Positions 20,249-28,218 of a stretch of DNA of 64,000 nt are shown piece by piece (the stretch's first letter is position 1; each line of letters starts with the position of its first letter). Origin of the DNA: Gammaproteobacteria bacterium (GTDB taxonomy: Bacteria > Pseudomonadota > Gammaproteobacteria > Pseudomonadales > Pseudohongiellaceae); contig JAURWS010000012.1 in NCBI GenBank assembly GCA_030654835.1, positions 124,001-188,000 on the forward strand. Direction: 5' to 3'. Below the pieces are notes generated by a model. That model was not told the DNA's origin. It did not search any database and saw only the letters and a list, made by a program, of their open reading frames with translations. The translations under genes were made by a program, and so were the position numbers.

Positions 20249-20302
20249 CTGGAGCACAAGGTTCTGCGCCCGACCAACTGCGCCGCCAGCCTTGTGCTCC
20301 AG
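20249..20302. repeat. 13-bp perfect inverted repeat after the DUF1508 gene
   Basis: CTGGAGCACAAGG (20249-20261) is the reverse complement of 20290-20302, with a 28-nt GC-rich spacer and no T-tract after it. It begins 8 bp past the DUF1508 stop. It may be a bidirectional terminator or RNA-processing hairpin; the spacer is longer than for a usual rho-independent terminator. Confidence 0.7.
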
Positions 20303-20848
20303 AGACTATCCAAACCGTATCTCACTATTGCATTTTGATTCCTGCCCAGAGGATGACAGTGCTGGTTAAATATTGGCCATTTATTTCTGAAAAATTTAAT
20401 AAAATTTGCGCGATTGACCGCATCGCTTTGCTGAATCTACTCTCATAAAGGGGGGTAGGGGGTGCGGTTTTGGCGGGAGTATCCCTGCGGTGGGCCTGCA
20501 ATTTGGTCTGATACCAACTGCTCTGTCCTTTGATTCTGCGGGTTGTAGCCCAGTTGCAGGCTGCTGGGAGACACTCCGAGACACTCCGAGGCTGACTATG
20601 TAACGTGGAGCAGTGGTTAGACCTTCCCCAGACGGTTCATACTTGAATACCTTCGCTACTCAGCCGCCTATCGCTGCGGCCACTTCAACAGCCCCCATCG
20701 CAACCCCTCATAGATGCTCCGTTTTCACGGTAGCTCCTGATGAGGAGCCTTATTGCGTCAGCCATTTCTAAAAACCGACACCTGTAGGGAAATACCAGTC
20801 ACGCAATTCCGCGCTGCACTGCACTCGTCCTCCCCTTAGAAGATAAAC
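20303..20848. other. Noncoding stretch within the element
   Basis: About 545 bp without a credible ORF. It contains an AT-rich tract (about 20365-20410), a G-rich tract at 20450-20463, a 10-bp tandem repeat (see 20568-20590) and a small hairpin GCTCCT-GATG-AGGAGC near 20735. No known RNA family was recognised by eye. Confidence 0.5.
20568..20590 (-). repeat. 10-bp tandem repeat, opposite orientation to the left-end repeat
   Basis: GAGACACTCC occurs twice in tandem (20568-20577, 20578-20587) plus GAG. On the minus strand it reads AGTGTCTC twice, the same 8-base core as the plus-strand repeats at 18059-18066 and 18070-18077. The two pairs therefore face each other across the sigma-like/ImmA/DUF1508 segment. 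Confidence 0.72.
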
Positions 20849-21211
20849 ATGGGTTACGCAAATTTCGTGGTGATGCCGACATTGGGAGAACTGAGGACGG
20901 CACTCCAGTACGTGCCGGACAATTGGCAAAGGCCCCTTAAGTGCATTACGGCGTTCGAGAAGCATAAGGCTGGCGAGCGGCTCGGCATTTATAAGGGCAA
21001 TGTCTGGTTAGCTCAAATTGGCAACAAGCCGACATATCTGGTGAACGTGGTGTGGCGAGTCGTAGAGGGGTCGGTACCGTCTGGGTTTAGAGTCGAGCAG
21101 ATCGATGACACCGACGATAATCGGATAACAAATCTCCAGCTTATAAATCGCAAGGGAGTAGTCCGGCTCCCCAAGTCCGAGCCCTTCACTTCGCCTGATA
21201 GCCAGCGGTGA
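20849..21211 (+). CDS. HNH-like protein, possibly degenerate
   Basis: 120 residues. The central part (VNVVWRVVEGSVPSGFRVEQIDDTDDNRITNLQLINR) follows the pattern of phage-type HNH endonucleases, in which VxHxNGDxxDNRxxNL carries the catalytic histidine; here the matching position reads VEQIDDTDDNR, so the histidine is replaced by glutamine. The N-terminal 50 residues are not recognised. It may be a catalytically dead homing-type HNH protein or a DNA-binding relative. The ATG is preceded by AGAAG at about 6 nt. It stands alone between noncoding segments. Confidence 0.6.
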   Translation: MGYANFVVMPTLGELRTALQYVPDNWQRPLKCITAFEKHKAGERLGIYKGNVWLAQIGNKPTYLVNVVWRVVEGSVPSGFRVEQIDDTDDNRITNLQLINRKGVVRLPKSEPFTSPDSQR

Positions 21212-21422
21212 GCTTGTCAGGAGACCGTGGCTTGACGATCTACCTAGCGGCATATCGTTAGGGCGGCATGGACTCTGCGTGGCATCTGGGCTGCTCTCCG
21301 GCTGCCTGATTCACAAGCCTAAGCGCCAACTACCCCATCTGAGCAATTCGCAAGGCACTCGGCTGCCGGGGGCATTCTACTTTTTTCAAACATACGAACT
21401 TTGACCACAGGAGTGCGAAAGC

Positions 21423-22955
21423 ATGTTCAGCAAGCCAGTGTCACACTCGCCACAACGCATCTACCATATGAAGGCTGTATGTGGTGGCGGAAAGTCTTAT
21501 GCAATGCTGAAGCACATCAGGGAAAGCGATGGGGGCTGGTACATTTATGCAGTGCCTACAATTGCATTGGCAACGGAAATTGAGGCGGCGTGGGAGATAG
21601 ATAACGCGACATCGCAGGCCGACAGCCTACGTGCCGGGGAGCTTACCGTCATTCATTGCCAGAGGACATCTAAGGAGTCGGGCGCGGATCGTAGGCGGGA
21701 GTTGGAGGAAATTTTACGAAGTCCCTCCGCCAAGAATACCGTACTAATCACGCATGAGTTTTTACTAGGCGACCTGTTCAATCCGAAGTATGGGTTAGGA
21801 GAGTTGCTCAGCAACTGGCACATAATTATTGACGAAGACCCTGAGGTGATAACGGCGCCAGGTTTTCAGGATAATGGAAACGCCTATAGTGACCTGAGCG
21901 CGATAGCGAAGCCCCAGTGCGAGATTGGCAGGTTTTCTGTGCTTGAAGTGTCCCGCGACCACAGGCGGCGCCTCCGAGAACTAACTATGGGGACCAGCAA
22001 CGATACTCAGTTGCACCAGAACGTGCGTGCACTGTGTGAGGCCATTGTGGCGGACAGGAATGCGAAGCTGTTAGCGAAGCCGAGTCTACATGGGTATCTC
22101 TACTACCTAGTCAGCGCTAAGCCTCTTGCAAGGCTCGTTGCAGCGGCTGGTAGGGTTACCATTTTGGCATCGCGTCTAACGGGCCTCACTCGCCTATATT
22201 TGGATAAGTGTGGTATTGAAATTCGGGTCTCGGAAATCGTGCCAGACAACTCGTCGTATCCTAAGCAGTTGCAAGAGCGCATTTCCGTATGGCGAGTATG
22301 GGAACGCGGCAATATGTCGAAGCAGCGAATCGATGAGTACGGGGTCACGGCGGCACTGAATCAAGTCGAGAAACAACTTACTGCGGCGGGGAATTGTTCT
22401 ACCTTCCTGCTTCGTGCTAACGATGCCAATCATAAGGAGGCGAGAGGGCACCCCGGTGTCCTTAATGTGGTGTCCAAGGTCACTAAGGGACTGAACTCTT
22501 ATAGTAATTGCAGGGCTGTGGTGGATATAGCTTCATACAACCGGAACTCTCTATACAGCGAAGCCTACGAGTTGTTGGATCAACTGTTGGAGGTTGGTAA
22601 AGGAACTTGGCAAGCAGCAGTCGAGGAGACGCATTCGGAGCTTTCGGCTCAGGCGGCATTCAGGATAGGCATTCGTCGTATTCATGATGGACCACTTGAT
22701 GCCACCTACCTGATAGTTCTCCCAGACCTACGGACAGAGGACTACATGCGGAAAGTGTATCTACCTCACGCAGCTTTCAGAGGAGCAATGTTGGATGATG
22801 GACGGGAGGGAAAGTCTCGCGGTAGGCCTAAGGGAAGTGCAACAGATGAGAACATACGTGAAGTGAGAAGGATGACTCTAAGTGGTACCAGTGTACGTGC
22901 TGCGTGCGCTAACGTAGGTATAAGTCGAAGCACCTACGCTAAGTACATCCAGTGA
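21423..22955 (+). CDS. P-loop NTPase (DEAD-like helicase family) with C-terminal resolvase-type HTH
   Basis: 510 residues. Motif I/Walker A is AVCGGGKSYAM (residues 18-28) and motif II/Walker B is IIIDEDPE (134-141), as in superfamily-2-like helicases. The middle region (about 150-440) shows no signature I can name. The C-terminus (GRPKGSATDENIREVRRM to AACANVGISRSTYAKYIQ, about 465-510) is a helix-turn-helix like that ending serine resolvases, without a resolvase catalytic domain. AGGAG lies 9 nt before the ATG. The repeat array at 22956-23541 follows directly. An origin-binding or replication role for the element, or regulation, is possible; neither is shown. Confidence 0.7.
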   Translation: MFSKPVSHSPQRIYHMKAVCGGGKSYAMLKHIRESDGGWYIYAVPTIALATEIEAAWEIDNATSQADSLRAGELTVIHCQRTSKESGADRRRELEEILRSPSAKNTVLITHEFLLGDLFNPKYGLGELLSNWHIIIDEDPEVITAPGFQDNGNAYSDLSAIAKPQCEIGRFSVLEVSRDHRRRLRELTMGTSNDTQLHQNVRALCEAIVADRNAKLLAKPSLHGYLYYLVSAKPLARLVAAAGRVTILASRLTGLTRLYLDKCGIEIRVSEIVPDNSSYPKQLQERISVWRVWERGNMSKQRIDEYGVTAALNQVEKQLTAAGNCSTFLLRANDANHKEARGHPGVLNVVSKVTKGLNSYSNCRAVVDIASYNRNSLYSEAYELLDQLLEVGKGTWQAAVEETHSELSAQAAFRIGIRRIHDGPLDATYLIVLPDLRTEDYMRKVYLPHAAFRGAMLDDGREGKSRGRPKGSATDENIREVRRMTLSGTSVRAACANVGISRSTYAKYIQ

Positions 22956-23113
22956 GCTGTGAGTGGTACGCGAATGCCTATATCTATAGGGATTAACGTG
23001 CCATTTAGGGTTTCTACAATGAAGGCTGTGCCGATGGCTATCTACATTCTCATTATTATCCCCGAAGGGGTAATTAAAAAATCATTGGCGAAGACCCATG
23101 CTGTGACAATCAA

Positions 23114-23145
23114 TTGACTCTATGTACATAGGTCAATGCCATGGG
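23114..23145 (+). promoter_or_regulatory. Operator/iteron-like palindromic unit 1
   Basis: TTGAC-T-CTATGTACATAG-GTCAA forms a nearly perfect inverted repeat (one unpaired T) followed by TGCCATGGG. The size and symmetry suit a dimeric DNA-binding protein. The likely binder is not identified. Confidence 0.5.
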
Positions 23146-23174
23146 CTCAGTATTGCCCATGTGGTAGCAGTCAG

Positions 23175-23206
23175 CTGACTCTATGTACATATGGTCTAGC
23201 CATGGG
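23175..23206 (+). promoter_or_regulatory. Operator/iteron-like palindromic unit 2
   Basis: A second copy of the unit, starting CTGACTCTATGTACATA and ending GCCATGGG, with a few changes. The start-to-start distance from unit 1 is 61 bp, roughly six helical turns. A third partial unit follows directly. Confidence 0.5.
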
Positions 23207-23541
23207 TTGACTCTATGCTCTCTTACGAGGGAGTAGATTACCCCTTCGGGGATAATAATTATAAAGCCTCACAGCAATATGCTCAGCTCACGGCACAGCA
23301 TTGGTAGAAGCTATATACATAGGCCCATGCCATATGCTTTGCCGTGAGCCCTCTAACGAGGGAGTAGATTATCCTTTAGTGGAAGTGACATGGACTCGGA
23401 GCAGTGCGCTCAGCCTATGGTTTAGCAGAAGGCTGCCCTAACTATGTGCTATCGCAGCAGATGGGAGTAGACTCACTAAAGGACAACGCTTATGTGCTTA
23501 AGCCGTGAGCCCAGAGGCTCCAAAAATAACGAGAAGAAAGT

Positions 23542-26439
23542 GTGACTCCAGAATTATTTATAAAGACTTGGGCAGGGAACTCGCTCACCGAGAAGCAAGG
23601 CGCACAGCCGCATTTTGAAGACCTGTGCAGACTTCTAGGCGTCGATCCACCACGCAAAGATGGGGACTACTGCTATGAGCAGGGACTTCAAAAGATGCTC
23701 GGTGGAAAGGGTTTTGCCGATGTATGGAAGCGTGGATGTTTTGCGTGGGAGAACAAAGGCCCCGAGAAGGACTTAGGTCCCGCGCTGATGCAACTGAAGA
23801 ACTATGCAGAAGCTCTGGAAAATCCGAAAGTATTGGTGGTTTGCAACCGTGAGCGCATAGAGCTTCATCCGCGTTTTAACGGCTATCCCAGCACTCCCCG
23901 CGTCATCCTTCTGCAGGATATTGGTCACCCTGAAAGTCTTCAGGCGCTGCGCTGGTTGTTCTCTACTGACACCATAGACAAGCTGCGTCCTCTTAAATCC
24001 AACGCAGCTATCACAAGAGACGCCGCAGCAGACTTTGCCAAGGTTGCAGAGTCGATGAGGAAACGCGGCCTCGATAGTCAGCAGGTCGCACACTTTCTGA
24101 TTCAATGCATTTTCTGCATGTATGCCGAAGACGAGGGACTGCTAAACAGAGGGCCCGCCGACAACCCGCAGATATTCTCCAGTGTTCTTCGGAGTGCACG
24201 GGAAGACAGCGAGCGTGCGCGCAACCGAATTGCCAGTCTGTTTTCTGCGATGCAAACAGGTGGGCAGTATGGGAATGACGATATTGCATGGTTTAACGGT
24301 GGGCTGTTCAAGGTTATAGACGTGCCACCGCTTCAACCTGAAGATGTGGCTGCGCTTCGTGGTGCAGCGGAAAATCTTGATTGGAGAGCAATTGATCCGA
24401 CTATATTCGGAACGCTTTTTGAGCGAGGTCTTGACCCAGAGGCCCGTGCTCCTCTTGGTGCCCATTACACCGACGTGGAGACCATCAATAAACTAATCAA
24501 ACCTCTTATAGTAGAACCCCTGTCAGCAGAGTGGGAGTTGATAAAGCCGCTACTAGTTAAGGCTCACGGCAAGACGATTCGCTCCGCGCAGTACAAGGCA
24601 GCGAGGGGTGCATTTCAGGCCTATCTCGAACGACTTAAGAACTTCCGACTGCTTGACCCGGCGTGTGGCTCCGGCAATTTCTTATATCTCGGCATGCGCG
24701 CACTGAAGGACTTAGAGCACACAGCTCAGATTGATACAGAGCTGCTCGGTTTCGGCAGGCAGATTTCTATCGAAACAGGTCCGGCTAATGTTCTTGGTCT
24801 TGAGATTAACGAATATGCCGCAGAGCTTGCTCGTGTGACGGTGTGGATCGGAGATATTCAATGGAGTCAGGCCAATGGCAGGCCAATCGCAGACAACCCC
24901 ATTCTGCGTTCGTTGGACCTCATCGAACACCGTGATGCACTCATCAATCCAGATGATACTGAAGCCCAATGGCCTGTAGCGGACGTGATTGTTGGGAATC
25001 CACCTTTCTTGGGCGACAAGAAAATGCGGAGTGAACTGGGCGCGGCCTACACGGATCGCTTGCGAAATCTCTACGCTGGCAAGGTGCCGGGTGGTGCTGA
25101 TCTAGTGTGTTACTGGTTTCATAAGGCGCGTGAACAAGTAGTTTCTGGAAAAGCACACCGGGCTGGATTGGTTGCTACTAATAGCATTCGCGGTGGAGCC
25201 AATCGAAAGGTGCTCGACGCTATCACCAACGAACTTGTAATCTTTAACGCATGGAGCGACGAATATTGGGTGAATGATGGTGCCGCAGTACGAGTGTCAC
25301 TGGTTGCGTTTGCTGGTGAGAGCGCAAAGGATGAGATGCGCTTAGATGGACGTCTGGTAGAACAAATTAACCCCGACCTGACCGCTTGTGAGTCCGGTAG
25401 CGCTAGTAATGTCAATCTCAGCCTCGCCAGCCCTTTGCTCAGTAGTGCTAAAACTGCATTCCAAGGAATTACGAAAGGAGGTTTGTTTGATGTCCCCGGA
25501 GACACTGCACGCGCTTGGCTGAACTATCCCAACCCCAATGGCCGTCCGAATAGTGACGTACTAAGGCCGTGGCAGAATGGAATGGATGTAACGCGGCGCA
25601 GTAGCGATAACTGGATTATCGATTTTTCCGAACTTAACGAAGATGAGGCAATGCTGTATGAAACACCGTTCGCACATGTACTCGCACATGTAAAGCCTGA
25701 GCGTGACAAGGTTTCGCGTGAGCGCCGCCGCAGAATTTACTGGCAATACAATGAGACTGCTCCGGGCATGAGAAAGGCTATTGGCAATCTAAGTCGGTTC
25801 ATCGTGACTCCGGAAGTAGCAAAGCATCGTGTGTTCACATGGCTGCAAGCCAAAACAGTGCCGGACAAAAATCTTGTTGTTTTTGCACGCTCTGATGATG
25901 CGACCTTCGGCATTCTTCACTCGCGCTTCCATGAAGAATGGTCGTTGCGAATGGGGACGTCACTTGAGGACCGCCCTCGCTATACCAGTTCCACCACTTT
26001 CGAGACCTTCCCTTTCCCTGTCGGCCTGACGCCTAGTGATACTAAGGAACTTCCTGTAAAAGATGGACAACTTTACCTCCCGCTAGTTGCTTCCGAGCAT
26101 CTACCTGCGGCCCGTAAGATCGCTCAAGCTGCATCGCGTTTATATATGCTGCGCGAGACATGGCTGAACCCTCCCGAGTGGGTAGACCGTGTACCTGAAG
26201 TGGTGGCCGAATACCCTGACCGGATTCTTCCGAAGCCTCAATACGCCGCTGAGATAAAGAAACTGACCCTGACGAACCTCTACAACAAACGTCCCCCATG
26301 GCTGGATAGTGCCCATAAGGCTATCGATATGGCCGTAGCAGAAGCATACGGATGGAGCGACTATTCTCCAGAGATGGAAGACGAGGAGATACTGCGGCGA
26401 CTTCTTGCGATGAACATGGCGAGAGCTGCGAGGAGCTGA
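23542..26439 (+). CDS. MmeI-like Type IIL restriction-modification enzyme
   Basis: A single 965-residue polypeptide combining nuclease, N6-adenine methyltransferase and target-recognition regions. The N-terminal PD-(D/E)xK site reads Asp60-x9-Glu70-Asn-Lys72, the same D-x9-ExK spacing as MmeI. A helical connector follows. SAM motif I is DPACGSGNF (from residue 372) and catalytic motif IV is NPPF (486-489). The rest fits the target-recognition and C-terminal helical domains (SSTTFETFPFP). Such enzymes methylate one strand of an asymmetric site and cut about 20 bp away; the site cannot be read from sequence. GTG start with GAGAAG upstream. A BREX PglX protein is larger and lacks this nuclease motif. 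No separate methylase or specificity gene is present. Confidence 0.87.
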   Translation: MTPELFIKTWAGNSLTEKQGAQPHFEDLCRLLGVDPPRKDGDYCYEQGLQKMLGGKGFADVWKRGCFAWENKGPEKDLGPALMQLKNYAEALENPKVLVVCNRERIELHPRFNGYPSTPRVILLQDIGHPESLQALRWLFSTDTIDKLRPLKSNAAITRDAAADFAKVAESMRKRGLDSQQVAHFLIQCIFCMYAEDEGLLNRGPADNPQIFSSVLRSAREDSERARNRIASLFSAMQTGGQYGNDDIAWFNGGLFKVIDVPPLQPEDVAALRGAAENLDWRAIDPTIFGTLFERGLDPEARAPLGAHYTDVETINKLIKPLIVEPLSAEWELIKPLLVKAHGKTIRSAQYKAARGAFQAYLERLKNFRLLDPACGSGNFLYLGMRALKDLEHTAQIDTELLGFGRQISIETGPANVLGLEINEYAAELARVTVWIGDIQWSQANGRPIADNPILRSLDLIEHRDALINPDDTEAQWPVADVIVGNPPFLGDKKMRSELGAAYTDRLRNLYAGKVPGGADLVCYWFHKAREQVVSGKAHRAGLVATNSIRGGANRKVLDAITNELVIFNAWSDEYWVNDGAAVRVSLVAFAGESAKDEMRLDGRLVEQINPDLTACESGSASNVNLSLASPLLSSAKTAFQGITKGGLFDVPGDTARAWLNYPNPNGRPNSDVLRPWQNGMDVTRRSSDNWIIDFSELNEDEAMLYETPFAHVLAHVKPERDKVSRERRRRIYWQYNETAPGMRKAIGNLSRFIVTPEVAKHRVFTWLQAKTVPDKNLVVFARSDDATFGILHSRFHEEWSLRMGTSLEDRPRYTSSTTFETFPFPVGLTPSDTKELPVKDGQLYLPLVASEHLPAARKIAQAASRLYMLRETWLNPPEWVDRVPEVVAEYPDRILPKPQYAAEIKKLTLTNLYNKRPPWLDSAHKAIDMAVAEAYGWSDYSPEMEDEEILRRLLAMNMARAARS

Positions 26440-26632
26440 GGGCTTAGCAACCGCCTCAGCGAGTGGCAGTCCTAATCAGCAGTGAGATGACTGGGGGGTA
26501 GTGGTAGGCGGGCTCATCACACCGAAGGCCCGTTCATGGGCAGATGGTTTTGTGCGTAAGCCGCCTACTTTAAGCGTAGTACATTCTGCAAATTCTGCCA
26601 GTTGTGACAGTTAACTCAGTAGTTATGGAAAT

Positions 26633-27904
26633 CTAATTGCTGAGTTGAGGGCTCCCAAGGGCACATGGACCGTCTGTAGCCGGGGGGGCGCTGAGGCAGC
26701 CGAAACTTATCAGCTTGTCGGCGGCCATCTGCAAAGCTGAGCGCTTCTCCCCTAGCATACTATGCAAAGCGTACACACGTGTCGTAACGCTGCCCCCGGC
26801 AGTGTGGTTTAAGCATCGACTTATCACAGGCACACTAACGCCGAGTTCCCCTAGCAGTGTGGCAAATGTCCTTCGCAGGTCGTGCGTAGAGCAAGGCGTT
26901 ATGCCCGCCTTCTGTGAAACTCGTTGGCACACCTGTCTGATGCCAAATACGGAAGTCTGGAAAATGGGTAGATTCGCAGGGCGACCCTCCGTGCACTCTT
27001 TAAGTATCTGCAGGGTAAGCGGGACGAGTGGCACGACAAAGGGCTCGCCATTCTTTGTGTGAGGTATCAGAAGCGTTTCCGCTTTCCAGTCTATGTGCTC
27101 CGGCTTTATGCCAAGCGCTTCGCTGGCCCTCAAGCCAGTGGCGAGTATCAACCTCAGGCAATGGGCAGGACGCCAGCCGTAATTGCCATCCCTCAGGACT
27201 TTGAAGAAGCTGGGCAACTCGGTTTGAGTGAATCGCCGTGTCCGGGGCGTTTCCTTGAAGACGCGAATTCCGTAGACCGGGCTGGAGTAGCTAAGGTCTT
27301 CGTACGCACCCCACTTGAAGCACGAAGATAGCGTCTCTCTAATTCTGTTGGCTTGGACGGGAGTGCTGGCCTTCATTCTGTGGATATATGCCTTCAGCTC
27401 CTGCCGGGCTTCATCTACCGATATTTGACCAGTGACAAAGGCTGAGCCCCTTAAGTCCTTCTGGACCTTATCAAGGTAGAACTCGTAGTTACGTGCGGTA
27501 GCCGGGCGCAAGTTGGGGAATACATGCTCAGCCATGAAGCGAGCCGCCAGTACGGCGAATGTCACGCCGGGGTAATACAGCGGGTTGGTCGGTTGTCGCC
27601 CCATGGGCACGGCAGAGAGTTGGAGAAGTGTGGAGCCTGCTGTATGACCGAGTGCGGCGCTCCGCTCTCTATCTCTAATCAAACTCTCTTGCGCCATAAG
27701 TGAGTCGTACTTGAGGCGAGCCAGCTCCAAGTCGCAGCCTAGGCTGATATCTACTCTCCTGCCTTTTTCCTTCTTTCTATAGTAGAAGCTCTTGCTCCCC
27801 GTCTTCTGTACCTTGACGGCAAAGCCGGGGGAACCGCCTTCAGTTAGGAAGAACGGGTGCGGACGAGGTTGGAGTGCACGAATGCTTTCAATGGTAAATT
27901 CCAT
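26633..27904 (-). CDS. Tyrosine-type site-specific integrase
   Basis: 423 residues from ATG 27904 (AGGGGGG about 8 nt upstream; a longer frame to 27958 was rejected). The N-terminal domain is of the DUF4102/P4-integrase type (GFAVKVQKTGSKSFYYRKK), then a SAM-like core-binding domain (TARNYEFYLDKV), then the catalytic domain with all expected residues: Arg in ATGLRASEAL, Lys in PHTKNGE, HDLRR, the second His in CLNHTAG and nucleophile Tyr in TTRVYALH. It catalyses recombination between the tRNA-Lys att sites. It lies at the right end, about 250 bp from attR, reading inward. The MmeI-like gene converges on it. Confidence 0.93.
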   Translation of the reverse strand: MEFTIESIRALQPRPHPFFLTEGGSPGFAVKVQKTGSKSFYYRKKEKGRRVDISLGCDLELARLKYDSLMAQESLIRDRERSAALGHTAGSTLLQLSAVPMGRQPTNPLYYPGVTFAVLAARFMAEHVFPNLRPATARNYEFYLDKVQKDLRGSAFVTGQISVDEARQELKAYIHRMKASTPVQANRIRETLSSCFKWGAYEDLSYSSPVYGIRVFKETPRTRRFTQTELPSFFKVLRDGNYGWRPAHCLRLILATGLRASEALGIKPEHIDWKAETLLIPHTKNGEPFVVPLVPLTLQILKECTEGRPANLPIFQTSVFGIRQVCQRVSQKAGITPCSTHDLRRTFATLLGELGVSVPVISRCLNHTAGGSVTTRVYALHSMLGEKRSALQMAADKLISFGCLSAPPATDGPCALGSPQLSN

Positions 27905-28159
27905 CAGTTCATCCCCCCTGAGGCAACAGCGCATGCATCGGGAGAAAGTCCGTTCCAAGAATCGGGGAGCGCTCGCGCTTGGCTTCCTAGTTCCCTGAAT
28001 CCATCTTTTGATTCCGAGGGAGCGGGTGCAGCAATGCTGATAACAGCGAGTATATGGGTGGGGTATTGAGTGTCCTCCTTTGAGGAACTCTTCTTATATA
28101 ATACGTTATATTCCATGGGTAGTGCCTTGATTAAATAAGGCTTTCCGTCGGCTATGGGA

Positions 28160-28213
28160 TTGGCTTTTAACCAATTGGTCGTGCGTTCAAGTCGCACACG
28201 GCCCACCATTTTC
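28160..28213 (+). repeat. Right att repeat (tRNA-Lys 3' fragment)
   Basis: Exact 54-bp copy of 17891-17944. Upstream sequence has no D arm or 5' acceptor strand, so this is a fragment and not a second tRNA. The 255 bp between it and the integrase start holds no gene; it does contain GAGTGTCCTCC at 28068-28078, which weakly resembles the left-end tandem repeat. Confidence 0.95.
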
Positions 28214-28218
28214 AAGAA

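Larger units (their letters stand above)
22956..23541. repeat. Repeat-rich noncoding region before the restriction-modification gene
   Basis: 586 bp with no ORF, filled with short repeats. (a) Operator- or iteron-like units around a TATGTACATA palindrome at 23114-23145 and 23175-23206, a truncated TTGACTCTATG at 23207-23217 and a degenerate unit at 23311-23335. (b) A 21-bp direct repeat CTCT(T/A)ACGAGGGAGTAGATTA at 23220-23240 and 23351-23371, with a shorter GGGAGTAGA at 23463-23471. (c) A 23-bp inverted pair at 23052-23074 and 23237-23259, each holding a CCCC-GAA-GGGG mini-hairpin. (d) A 10-bp inverted pair, 23372-23381 with 23474-23483. (e) GCCGTGAGCCC twice, near 23341 and 23502. Function unknown. 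Confidence 0.8.
17891..28213. mobile_element. Integrated element at tRNA-Lys (about 10.27 kb between att repeats)
   Basis: A 54-bp perfect direct repeat (17891-17944 and 28160-28213) brackets 10,269 bp that interrupt the chromosomal order queC-tRNA-Lys / following genes. Inside are a tyrosine integrase, an MmeI-type restriction-modification gene, a P-loop NTPase with an HTH, an HNH-like protein, a DUF1508 protein and a sigma-like/unknown/ImmA operon. No relaxase, type IV secretion, capsid or terminase genes are present, so it is neither an obvious conjugative element nor a prophage; it may be mobilised in trans. The interior has more AT-rich noncoding stretches than the flanks. Confidence 0.92.

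Noticed and set aside
20249-20302. Integron attC site
   Set aside because: It lacks the conserved GTTRRRY/RYYYAAC core sites and no IntI is present.
22956-23541. CRISPR array
   Set aside because: Repeats are of several types, irregularly spaced and degenerate, with no constant repeat/spacer pattern and no cas genes.
23542-26439. BREX PglX methyltransferase
   Set aside because: Too short, no other BREX genes nearby, and the N-terminal D-x9-ExK nuclease motif fits MmeI instead.
28160-28213. Second tRNA-Lys gene
   Set aside because: Only the 3' 49 nt of the tRNA are present; the sequence before 28160 cannot form the 5' acceptor strand or D arm.
17891-28213. Prophage or integrative conjugative element
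   Set aside because: No capsid, terminase, tail, lysis, relaxase or secretion genes were found in the 10 kb.
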